A DNA stretch of 8,285 nt, taken from an uncultured Christensenellaceae bacterium. Its GTDB lineage: Bacteria > Bacillota > Clostridia > Christensenellales > Pumilibacteraceae. Location: NCBI GenBank assembly GCA_910588315.1, contig CAJUQF010000090.1, forward strand, positions 1 through 8,285, written 5' to 3'. The position numbers and the translations under genes were made by a program. The notes beneath the pieces were generated by a model that was not told the DNA's origin, did no database searches, and saw only the letters and a list, made by a program, of their open reading frames with translations. Of the stretch, positions 1 to 5,919 are shown piece after piece. Position 1 is the first letter of the stretch. Each line of letters starts with the position of its first letter.

Positions 1-8
1 CGGCAACG

Positions 9-56
9 AAAAATCGGGGTTCGCGCGCAGGCTTTCCGCGAAACCCCGATTTTTTC
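9..56. terminator. Strong intrinsic terminator, probably bidirectional
   Basis: The arm AAAAATCGGGGTTCGCG (9-25) pairs with CGCGAA-A-CCCCGATTTTT (37-54). This gives about 17 base pairs with one bulged A at 43 and an 11-nt loop. The plus strand continues into T50-T55, and the A-run at 9-13 supplies a T-run for the minus strand, so it could stop transcription from both sides. The gene it serves lies outside the window, to the left for plus-strand transcription. It also insulates the recombinase module from upstream read-through. Confidence 0.85.
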
Positions 57-60
57 TATG

Positions 61-374
61 CTCGTTTGCCTTTTATTTTGCTTTTCGGTAGAGTATATGT
101 TTTACCCACCTAAACTACACTTTAACCCTACCTTGTGAGTTTAAGACGTGTGCTTGTCTTGATAACAAGTAAAGCGGAAAAGCGTTATTTTATTATTCCG
201 TAAAAAACCGCCGTTATACTGCTGCATTACACCCACAATACCCCCGAATACCTTTTGTATATTGCCGAAAGCACCCACTATAACCCCATTTTGTACTACT
301 TCCAAAATGTAAGCGTTTTGTGTATAACTTTTATTGCAAGCGCAAATCAAAACTTTTTTTCGGAGTTATGCAAA
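61..374. other. Gene-free stretch left of the recombinase module
   Basis: No convincing gene is seen on either strand. The only open frames are short, lack ribosome binding sites and have no recognisable composition. The stretch is AT-rich with scattered C-runs. It must contain the promoter for the small ORF at 375, and it may contain the left end of the recombinase element. Three 10-11 bp words here recur to the right of the recombinase gene: GTTTGCCTTT at 64 and 2287, ACCTAAACTA at 108 and 2377, and AAACCGCCGTT at 206 and 2350. None can be singled out as an attachment core. Confidence 0.5.
255..284 (+). promoter_or_regulatory. Possible promoter for the recombinase module
   Basis: TTGTAT (255-260) and TATAAC (279-284) resemble -35 and -10 hexamers with an 18-nt spacer. 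The -35 match is partial. It would start transcription near 291, about 85 nt before the 36-codon ORF. Another TATAAC at 323-328 lacks a good -35. This is a weak call based only on resemblance to the housekeeping consensus. Confidence 0.25.
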
Positions 375-485
375 ATGGAAATTATCTTTTACGGCGAACC
401 TAATATTGCCGAACTTACGGAAGAAGAACAAAAGATATTTTATCAAACGATTTACGAAAGACTGCTTGAATTAGCAAATAGATAA
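375..485 (+). CDS. 36-residue acidic protein of unknown function upstream of the recombinase
   Basis: The frame runs from ATG375 to TAA 483-485. A GGAG (362-365) sits 9 nt before the start, a good ribosome binding site, which is why this start is preferred over the in-frame ATG at 255 that has none. The product is acidic (EIIFYGEP at the front, TEEEQ in the middle). Its second half, about residues 15-35, looks like an amphipathic helix rich in E, L, I and Y. No signal peptide or membrane segment is seen. I do not recognise the family. Very short acidic proteins beside site-specific recombinases do occur in Clostridia mobile elements, so a recombination directionality or regulatory accessory role is possible but is inference only. 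The stop codon coincides with the first bases of the 484-640 hairpin, so ribosomes finishing this ORF would reach and disturb the base of that fold. It is probably co-transcribed with the recombinase. Confidence 0.6.
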   Translation: MEIIFYGEPNIAELTEEEQKIFYQTIYERLLELANR

Positions 486-640
486 TTTGTCTTTCGTCCG
501 GCGGAAGCGTAAACGAAAACCCACTCTGTTGCAAGGGTAAAATGCACAACTGAGTTGCCCTTGCATCAGAGTTAAACGCCATTATTGAAAAAGTCAAAAA
601 ATGCGTTTTCGTTTATTTCGCTTCCGTCGAAAGACAAATT
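484..640 (+). promoter_or_regulatory. 157-nt nested hairpin leader of the recombinase gene
   Basis: Base-pairing arms nest in perfect order. AATTTGTCTTTCG (484-496) pairs with 628-640 over 13 bp. CGGAAGCG (502-509) pairs with 619-626. AAACGAAAAC (511-520) pairs with 605-614. ACTCTG (523-528) pairs with 567-572. TGCAAGGG (530-537) pairs with 558-565. CAAC (547-550) pairs with GTTG (554-557). That is about 49 pairs with small bulges. The fold begins inside the stop codon of the 36-codon ORF and ends 8 nt before the AAGGAG (649-654) that serves the recombinase. As RNA it would be a stable leader, which could control recombinase translation or be a functional RNA. As DNA it could be a recombination site or a protein-binding cruciform. 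It has no T-run directly after it, so it is not a simple terminator. Confidence 0.75.
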
Positions 641-666
641 TATATCAAAAGGAGTTTATAGAACTT

Positions 667-2172
667 ATGCAAACAGCAGTCATTTATGCTCGCTATTCCA
701 GCGACAGCCAAACGGAACAGTCCATAGACGGACAACTTCGCGTATGCGAAGAATACGCCAAATCGCACAACATACTTTTGCTCGATACTTACATAGACCG
801 AGCAATGACGGGAACAAACGATAACCGTCCAGACTTTCAGCGTATGATTAAAGACAGCAACCGCCGAGAGTGGAATTATGTGCTTGTCTATAAATTAGAC
901 CGTTTCAGCCGTAACAAATACGAAACCGCCATACACAAAAAGACATTGAGAGATAACGGCGTTAAAGTTTTATCGGCAATGGAAAACATACCCGATACAC
1001 CCGAAGGCATTATACTCGAAAGTTTACTCGAAGGTATGAACCAATACTATTCGGCAGAACTTTCGCAAAAGGTTAAGCGCGGTATGAAAGAAACGAGATT
1101 GAAAGGCTTATATCAAGGCGGCGGCTTGCCTTATGGGTATAGAGTAGAACAACGCAAAGTCGTAATAGACGAAACCACAGCCGACACAGTACGCTTTATG
1201 TACGAGCAGTATTCAAAAGGCGTTTATGTGAAAGAAATAATCTCTCAACTTACAAACAAAGGAATTTTATACAAAGGCAAACCGTTTGCGCCAAATACCG
1301 TTTACGGCATACTTGCAAACGAAAAGTATTCGGGCGTTTATATGAAAGACGGCGAAACCGTAGATAACATTTATCCACAACTTATTTCAACCGATATTTA
1401 CAAAATCGTCCGCGCGAAAGTCGAACAAAACAAATTCGGGAAACGCAGTGTTAAAGCAGTATATTTATTGCGCCATAAAGTAAAATGCGGTTACTGCGGC
1501 AGACCGATAAGCGCAGAAACGGGAACGGCACGCAACGGCGATATAAAGCGTTATTACAAGTGCATAGGACGAAAGAAAGATAACAACGGCTGTATCAAAA
1601 CACAAATACCGAAAGACTTTTTAGAAGAATTTGTTACGAACAGTATCATACAAGTAATGACCGAAACGAAAAACCTTGATAATATCGTTGCCGAGATTAT
1701 GAAACGGCAAAGCAAAGACGAAAACGGAAATCTCAAAATGCTTACAAATGAAAAACACCGTATAGACAGAGCGTTGGAAAATCTTGTCAATGCGATTGAA
1801 AACGGTATCGTTTCAAATACAACGAATAAGCGTTTGCACGACCTTGAAAAACAGCAAGAGCAGTTAGAACGGCAAATACTCATAGAACGCAGTAAAACCG
1901 CCGTAAAACTTTCCGACAGCGATATACGGCAATATTACGAACAAGCGTTAAAGTTGGAAACGAAAATGCTTATAAACTTTCTTGTAAAGGAAATCGTGCT
2001 ATATAACGACAAAATAGAAATTTACTTTAACGCACCCATAAAACAAAGTCCCGATGACGGTAATCGGGGCTTTTTATTTTACTCGAATTACGGCAATTTA
2101 CATTACAAAGTGCAAAATGTAAAGGCTATTCAAAACCGTAAAATGCAAGTAGATATGTATATCATCGTATAA
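667..2172 (+). CDS. Large serine recombinase (integrase/transposase type)
   Basis: This 501-residue protein should catalyse site-specific DNA integration or excision through a phosphoserine link. The N-terminal resolvase domain (about 1-140) shows YARYS with Arg9 and nucleophile Ser11, and the LDRFSRN motif at 77-83. A recombinase domain follows (about 145-255, starting PYGYRV). Next comes a zinc ribbon with Cys274, Cys277, Cys299 and Cys309. A helical, Gln/Glu/Lys-rich segment (about 345-415) is likely the coiled coil that controls synapsis direction, and a short C-terminal tail ends the protein. The length is normal for the large serine family. ATG667 is chosen because AAGGAG (649-654) lies 12 nt upstream and the domain begins immediately after it. 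The longer frame from 601 would start inside the leader hairpin and add an implausible basic stretch. The gene is richer in AAA and GAA codons than the minus-strand genes to its right, in line with horizontal transfer. It is intact, with all catalytic landmarks visible. The element it moves, and whether it carries any cargo, cannot be decided. Confidence 0.93.
   Translation: MQTAVIYARYSSDSQTEQSIDGQLRVCEEYAKSHNILLLDTYIDRAMTGTNDNRPDFQRMIKDSNRREWNYVLVYKLDRFSRNKYETAIHKKTLRDNGVKVLSAMENIPDTPEGIILESLLEGMNQYYSAELSQKVKRGMKETRLKGLYQGGGLPYGYRVEQRKVVIDETTADTVRFMYEQYSKGVYVKEIISQLTNKGILYKGKPFAPNTVYGILANEKYSGVYMKDGETVDNIYPQLISTDIYKIVRAKVEQNKFGKRSVKAVYLLRHKVKCGYCGRPISAETGTARNGDIKRYYKCIGRKKDNNGCIKTQIPKDFLEEFVTNSIIQVMTETKNLDNIVAEIMKRQSKDENGNLKMLTNEKHRIDRALENLVNAIENGIVSNTTNKRLHDLEKQQEQLERQILIERSKTAVKLSDSDIRQYYEQALKLETKMLINFLVKEIVLYNDKIEIYFNAPIKQSPDDGNRGFLFYSNYGNLHYKVQNVKAIQNRKMQVDMYIIV
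2048..2080 (+). terminator. Terminator-like hairpin inside the 3' end of the recombinase gene
   Basis: GTCCCGAT (2048-2055) pairs with ATCGGGGC (2063-2070) over 8 bp, including one G-U, around a 7-nt loop. It is followed by TTTTTATTTT (2071-2080). It lies in frame within codons for about residues 461-471 (SPDDGNRGFLF), about 90 nt before the stop. The shape is that of an intrinsic terminator, but it sits inside coding sequence, so it may be suppressed by translating ribosomes or be a coincidence of the codons used. Confidence 0.4.
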
Positions 2173-2370
2173 GACAAAACGCAACGGCTATTTATTCCAC
2201 GTTCCGCTTGACGCGAGCCGCGCAAGAGCGTGTATATAGGCAAATAAGGGCGAAACGCGCAACCCACCGCAAGACGGTGGGTTTTGGTTTGCCTTTGGCA
2301 ATGACAGCCTAACACGCTCTTTTCTCACGTCAAGCGGCTTTCGCGGCATAAACCGCCGTTGCTGTCTATA
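2168..2370. other. About 200-nt nested inverted-repeat structure directly after the recombinase
   Basis: Complementary arms nest in order around the centre. TATA-A-GACA (2168-2176) pairs with TGTCTATA (2363-2370). GCAACGGC (2181-2188) pairs with 2355-2362. CCGCTTGACG (2204-2213) pairs with 2328-2337. GAG (2215-2217) pairs with CTC (2324-2326). AAGAGCGTGT (2224-2233) pairs with 2312-2321. GGCAAA (2239-2244) pairs with 2288-2293. The apical hairpin AACCCACCG (2261-2269) pairs with 2275-2283 over a CAAGA loop. The outermost arm overlaps the recombinase stop codon (2170-2172). The apical hairpin followed by TTGGTTT could end recombinase transcription, but the outer 30-odd pairs are not needed for that. 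No ORF of note lies inside. The candidates are a structured non-coding RNA, a recombinase-bound DNA site or a small non-autonomous element. Confidence 0.75.
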
Positions 2371-2418
2371 AAAATAACCTAAACTAAACCATTTACTTAC
2401 GGTTCAATTTAGGTTATT
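2369..2418 (-). terminator. Intrinsic terminator of the tRNA-Leu transcript
   Basis: AATAACCTAAA (2373-2383) pairs perfectly with TTTAGGTTATT (2408-2418). Inside it AACC (2387-2390) pairs with GGTT (2401-2404), leaving a 10-nt loop. Read on the minus strand, the hairpin starts 2 nt after the encoded CCA of the tRNA and runs into TTTTTATAG. The position and shape are those expected for a tRNA terminator. Confidence 0.8.
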
Positions 2419-2420
2419 CG

Positions 2421-2503
2421 TGGTGCGAGCGACAGGACTTGAACCTGCACGGTTACCCACCGGATCCTAAGTCCGGCGCGTCTGCCAATTTCGCCACGCT
2501 CGC
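2421..2503 (-). tRNA. tRNA-Leu, anticodon UAG, CCA encoded
   Basis: On the minus strand the acceptor arms GCGAGCG (2503-2497) and CGCTCGC (2431-2425) pair over 7 bp. The discriminator A and CCA follow at 2424-2421. The anticodon stem CCGGA/TCCGG encloses the loop CTTAGGA, giving anticodon TAG (2469-2467), which reads CUN leucine codons, chiefly CUA. A long variable arm (TGGGTAACCGT) makes it a class II tRNA, as expected for leucine. The T-arm GCAGG-TTCAAGT-CCTGT is normal, with one G-U pair. It lies 53 bp after the second MntP-like gene on the same strand and may be read from its own promoter. Confidence 0.97.
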
Positions 2504-2511
2504 AAGCTTTT

Positions 2512-2542
2512 ATATTGTGTCACAATATCTCGCATTCTTCAA
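2512..2542 (-). promoter_or_regulatory. Possible tRNA promoter overlapped by a 17-bp palindrome
   Basis: On the minus strand TTGAAG (2542-2537) is followed after 17 nt by CACAAT (2519-2514), a plausible though imperfect -35/-10 pair. It would start the transcript a few nucleotides before the tRNA. The palindrome ATATTGTG-T-CACAATAT (2512-2528) covers the -10 and half of the spacer, with eight perfect pairs each side of one central base. It is too tight to form a good RNA hairpin and has no T-run after it, so an operator is more likely than a terminator. TTGTG/CACAA half-sites are used by several repressor families, for example Rex-like ones, but the spacing here is much shorter than the Rex site and no regulator can be named. 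Confidence 0.4.
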
Positions 2543-2556
2543 GCGATTTGAACGTG

Positions 2557-3141
2557 TTAACCGACCGCGCCGACAATTACTTCTATTGCAAGCCCGATAA
2601 ATACCGCACCGCTCAACAGCACCGCGAATTTTCCTATTCTTTTTCCCAATTTTTTACCGGTCGTATAACCTGCTATAAAGAAAACGAATATTACGGCAGT
2701 TATTATCATCGCACACAGCGCGACGTTAACTAAGTTATAGTCCGGTATCGTAAGACCTACGGCGAATGCGTCTAAAGCCGCAACTACGCTTTGCACGGCG
2801 AACTCCGCCACGCCTGTTGCCGGCATGCGCTTCTGCCTGCGCAGCTCTTTTATTCCGCCCACAGTCATTTTAATTCCCAAAAACAACAAGACTGCCACGG
2901 CACACCAGGTAAGCACGTCTTCGGTAACGCCTGCGTATCGCACGCAACCGATAACGGCATACCCTATCCACAGCGCCGCGGCGTGACACACCGCGAACAC
3001 TGCGGCAAACGTCACGGCACGCTTCATTCCCATTCGCGGCTCCGTCCGACCGTTTAACCCGTTTGCCATTGCGACCATAAACGATTCAAACGCGAGTCCG
3101 ACCGCAAACATAAGACTGTTTACGAGCATAACGCCGCTCAT
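2557..3141 (-). CDS. Diverged MntP-family membrane transporter paralogue
   Basis: This 194-residue, very hydrophobic protein has two three-helix repeats, as in the MntP/DUF204 manganese exporters of about 190 residues. The second repeat keeps ALDAFAVGL with Asp124. In the first repeat the usual Asp of the D-A-F motif is replaced: the sequence reads GLAFESF, with Glu19. The FQ-x-x-x-P-x-x-GW pattern kept by its upstream neighbour is changed to CH (52-53) and IGY (59-61). A basic loop (KELRRQKR, about 98-105) separates the repeats, which suggests its orientation in the membrane. GGTGGA just before ATG3141 is an acceptable ribosome binding site. The gene follows its paralogue by 31 bp on the same strand and is surely co-transcribed. 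It may pair with that protein or use a different metal. Manganese export is the family's known role and is not shown for this copy. Confidence 0.82.
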   Translation of the reverse strand: MSGVMLVNSLMFAVGLAFESFMVAMANGLNGRTEPRMGMKRAVTFAAVFAVCHAAALWIGYAVIGCVRYAGVTEDVLTWCAVAVLLFLGIKMTVGGIKELRRQKRMPATGVAEFAVQSVVAALDAFAVGLTIPDYNLVNVALCAMIITAVIFVFFIAGYTTGKKLGKRIGKFAVLLSGAVFIGLAIEVIVGAVG

Positions 3142-3172
3142 GTTTTTCCACCACGTAATGCGTTCATGCTCA

Positions 3173-3757
3173 TTATATGTAAGTAGTCACTATTATTTCG
3201 ACGGCTATCGCGAAAAATACGAGCGCGCCCAATACGGTCGCTACGCGTGAAAATTTTTCATTGAACTTCTTGCCGAGCGCAAAGCCGCATAAATACGTTA
3301 CAAACGTGACCGACGCAATGATGGCGCAGCAAACCGCCGCAGCGCCGGCGCCGTATTCTTCTATAGTAAATCCCACCGTCAGGGCGTCGACAGACGTAGC
3401 CGCACACTCGAAGAGCACTGCGACTATCCCGGTTGCCGTATGTATTTGATCGGATTCGTCATGTTTTTTTACGAGCATTCGAACTCCCAAAAATACTATT
3501 ACCGCCGCTGCCGCCCAAGCGAAATATAATTCTATATTTTGATAAAATTCGAATGCAGTATGTGCTATAAGCCATCCGAGCATCGGCGCCGCGAATTGGA
3601 AGATCGAAAACGCCGTCGCAGTCAATACCGCACGCAATTTGATCCTGCCGGTCGTTTGTCCGCTCATTCCGCACGCAAGCGCCACAAGAAAAGCATCGAC
3701 AGCAAGCCCGACCCCGAACAGTATGCTATTCAAAAAAAACAAATTATCCGTTTGCAT
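3173..3757 (-). CDS. mntP: MntP-family manganese efflux pump, canonical copy
   Basis: The 194-residue product matches MntP/DUF204 exporters, inner-membrane proteins that expel Mn(II) and protect the cell from manganese excess. It shows two three-helix repeats, each with the key acid in a helix: GLAVDAF with Asp21 and TSVDAL with Asp124. It also keeps the family pattern FQ-FAAP-MLGW at about 53-62. A charged loop (KKHDESDQ, about 97-104) joins the repeats. It is first of a two-gene unit with the diverged paralogue of the same length. The ribosome binding site is weak: TTTGGAA lies about 9 nt before ATG3757. The 172-bp leader holds an inverted repeat but shows no yybP-ykoY manganese riboswitch landmarks that I can see, so any metal control would more likely be by a protein. 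Family membership is certain. The exact metal is inferred. Confidence 0.88.
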   Translation of the reverse strand: MQTDNLFFLNSILFGVGLAVDAFLVALACGMSGQTTGRIKLRAVLTATAFSIFQFAAPMLGWLIAHTAFEFYQNIELYFAWAAAAVIVFLGVRMLVKKHDESDQIHTATGIVAVLFECAATSVDALTVGFTIEEYGAGAAAVCCAIIASVTFVTYLCGFALGKKFNEKFSRVATVLGALVFFAIAVEIIVTTYI

Positions 3758-3777
3758 AAAGATTTTCCAAAGTTATG

Positions 3778-3800
3778 ACCGAACATCGGCTATATTCGGT
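3778..3800. promoter_or_regulatory. Inverted repeat in the leader of the MntP pair
   Basis: ACCGAA (3778-3783) and TTCGGT (3795-3800) are perfect arms around 11 bp. Partial dyad symmetry continues inward. The centre lies about 30 bp before the start of the first MntP gene. The site could be an operator for a metal-responsive repressor or a short 5' UTR hairpin close to the ribosome binding site. No clear -35/-10 pair could be fixed in 3758-3929, and the regulator is unknown. Confidence 0.45.
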
Positions 3801-3920
3801 ATATGTGAAAAATCTTATCTGTGTGTTTCGTTTTTATCGCGATCATTCAACACGCTTACGTGCGAAATGACAACAATTTTCAAACGCGACACTACATATA
3901 CGAGCTTATATATATCGGCA

Positions 3921-3953
3921 AGAAAAAGACGGAACGATATTTTTTTCGTTCCG
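3921..3953 (-). terminator. Terminator of the ABC exporter operon
   Basis: CGGAACGA (3930-3937) pairs with TCGTTCCG (3946-3953) over 8 bp around an AT-only 8-nt loop. On the minus strand the stem is followed by TCTTTTTCT. It begins about 44 nt after the stop codon of the second ABC gene (3997) and separates that operon from the MntP pair. Confidence 0.85.
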
Positions 3954-3996
3954 CCTCGGATTTGTTACGTTATATTGCGATTGCGATATAAAGTTA

Positions 3997-5919
3997 TCAT
4001 TCCATTTCGAACGCGCCCGTATACAGCTGATAATACTGGCCCTTTTGTTCGAGCAGCTTCTCATGACTGCCACGCTCGATAATTCTACCGTGATCGAGTA
4101 CGATTATAACATCGGAGTTCTTTATAGTAGAAAGCCTGTGCGCGATGACAAAGACCGTTCTACCCTGCATGAGTGCGTCCATACCGCGCGATACTATCGA
4201 TTCGGTACGCGTATCGATAGACGACGTAGCTTCGTCGAGTATCATAACCGGCGGATCTGCAACAGCCGCACGGGCAATGGATAAGAGCTGGCGCTGACCT
4301 TGCGATAGATTCGAGCCGTTGCCCGATAGCATTGTCGAATATCCGTCCGGCAATCTCGTAATAAAGTCATGCGCTCCGACACGCTTTGCTGCGTCGATAC
4401 ATTCGTCATCCGTCGCGTCGAGTTTACCGTAGCGAATATTGTCCATAACGGTGCCGGTAAAAAGATTTGTATCCTGTAAAACTATGCCGAGACTGCGGCG
4501 AAGATCGGCTTTCTTTATCTTGTTGATATTTATGCCGTCATAGCGCACTTTTCCGTCTGCAATATCGTAGAATCTGTTTATAAGATTGGTTATAGTTGTC
4601 TTACCGGCGCCGGTCGCACCGACAAACGCCACCTTTTGCCCGGGTTTTGCGAAAATCGAGACGTCGTGCAAAACCGGCTTACCCTGTTCATACTCGAAAT
4701 CCACTTCTTCCAAAACCACGTCGCCCTGAAGTCGCGTATACGTGACGGTGCCGTCGCCGTGCGGATGTTTCCACGCCCATATATGCGTACGCTCTTCGCA
4801 CTCGACAAGTTCGCCGTTCACTTCTTTTGCATTTACGAGTTTAACGTATCCGTTGTCAACTTCGGGTTTTTCGTCTATAAGATCGAATATACGCGTCGCA
4901 CCCGCCAAACCCATAACGACTGAGTTGACTTGGTTCGAAACCTGGTTTATATTGTTGCAAAACTGCCGTGTCATCTGCAAGAACGCGACGACGAGCGGTA
5001 TGGCAAACACCGCAAGCGACGGCGAAAACACCATGCCGAGCGAAACGTTCGACACGCCCTTGATTATAAATACGCCGCCGAGTATCGCTACGATAACATA
5101 CAGCACGTGACCGATATTACCGAGTATGGGCATAAGCATATTCGCGTATCTGTTTGCACGCGTGGACTGATCGCAGAGATAATCGTTTATCTTATCGAAG
5201 TCCGCCTTCGATTGCTCTTCGTGGCAAAAAACTTTTACGACTTTTTGCCCGTTCATCATCTCTTCGATAAACCCTTCGGTCTTGCCTACCGCATGCTGCA
5301 TTTTAAGGAAATACTTGCCCGCGCCGCCACCGACGGTTTTTGTCACGAAGACTATAACAACGATGCCTGCAATAACGACAAGAGTCAGCCATACGCTGTA
5401 CCAAATCATTATGATAAACAGCGTCAGCACCATAATCGACGACGACAAAAGCTGCGGCAAAGACTGCGATATCATTTGACGCAACGCGTCGATATCGTTT
5501 GTGTAGTAGCTCATTATGTCGCCGTTGCTGTTCGTATCGAAATACTTGATGGGAAGATCCTGCATCCCGTCGAACATATGTCCGCGCATTTTTTTGAGAA
5601 ATCCCTGCGTAATGACAGCCATCATCTGTTTATCGATAGCGCCCATTACAAGCGATACGACATACAGTCCGATAAGCACCAGCATTTGCTTGGTTATTTC
5701 CCAGCCGTACTCGGTCCAACCGCCCCCGGCTTTGAGCGCTTCGCCGACGGTCGTGAATACACGTTCCATAAATATCGACGGCAGCGAACTTATAACGGCG
5801 TTTACGACAATGAATATGAGCGTGAACGTCATCATTTTGGGATATGCCGCAAATAGCGCTTTCAGCGTGCGTTTGAGAACACCCTTCTTCGGTTTCATTT
5901 TCGGAGGTTTATTAGGCAT
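3997..5919 (-). CDS. ABC exporter half-transporter, catalytically canonical subunit
   Basis: This 640-residue type IV ABC exporter subunit has a six-helix membrane domain (about 28-345) and a C-terminal ATPase domain (about 400-635). The ATPase domain shows Walker A GATGAGKT (434-441), Q-loop Gln482, Walker B VMILDE with catalytic Glu563, D-loop SSID and switch His594 (IAHR). The signature is LSQGQ (538-542) instead of LSGGQ. A segment of about 50 residues between the domains (about 350-400) contains WAWKHPH, an insertion I recall in related Bacillota transporters, with no known job. ATG5919 is chosen over upstream in-frame starts because AGGAGG (5930-5925) lies 5 nt before it and the sequence is typical from MPNKPP onward. 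The start overlaps the end of the preceding ABC gene by 8 bp, so translation is likely coupled and the two products should form a heterodimer. The substrate (drug, lipid, peptide or other) cannot be inferred. The nearest family is the LmrA/MdlB/BmrCD multidrug-type exporters. Confidence 0.93.
   Translation of the reverse strand: MPNKPPKMKPKKGVLKRTLKALFAAYPKMMTFTLIFIVVNAVISSLPSIFMERVFTTVGEALKAGGGWTEYGWEITKQMLVLIGLYVVSLVMGAIDKQMMAVITQGFLKKMRGHMFDGMQDLPIKYFDTNSNGDIMSYYTNDIDALRQMISQSLPQLLSSSIMVLTLFIIMIWYSVWLTLVVIAGIVVIVFVTKTVGGGAGKYFLKMQHAVGKTEGFIEEMMNGQKVVKVFCHEEQSKADFDKINDYLCDQSTRANRYANMLMPILGNIGHVLYVIVAILGGVFIIKGVSNVSLGMVFSPSLAVFAIPLVVAFLQMTRQFCNNINQVSNQVNSVVMGLAGATRIFDLIDEKPEVDNGYVKLVNAKEVNGELVECEERTHIWAWKHPHGDGTVTYTRLQGDVVLEEVDFEYEQGKPVLHDVSIFAKPGQKVAFVGATGAGKTTITNLINRFYDIADGKVRYDGININKIKKADLRRSLGIVLQDTNLFTGTVMDNIRYGKLDATDDECIDAAKRVGAHDFITRLPDGYSTMLSGNGSNLSQGQRQLLSIARAAVADPPVMILDEATSSIDTRTESIVSRGMDALMQGRTVFVIAHRLSTIKNSDVIIVLDHGRIIERGSHEKLLEQKGQYYQLYTGAFEME

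Noticed and set aside
141..350. 69-residue open frame on the minus strand
   Set aside because: It has no ribosome binding site and no recognisable domain, and it lies in a low-complexity gene-free stretch. It is most likely chance.
484..640. Retron-type or reverse-transcriptase-associated RNA
   Set aside because: The fold alone is reminiscent, but there is no reverse transcriptase in the window. The neighbouring enzyme is clearly a serine recombinase.
601..666. Upstream extension of the recombinase starting at ATG601
   Set aside because: The start lies inside the 3' arm of the leader hairpin with no ribosome binding site. The resolvase fold begins right after ATG667, which has AAGGAG upstream.
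3758..3929. yybP-ykoY manganese riboswitch upstream of mntP
   Set aside because: It would be expected from the family's usual regulation, but the conserved loop sequences are not visible and only a simple 23-bp inverted repeat was found.
4930..5856. 308-codon open frame on the plus strand
   Set aside because: It is the antisense shadow of the ABC gene. Its His- and Tyr-rich composition resembles no protein family and no ribosome binding site is seen.
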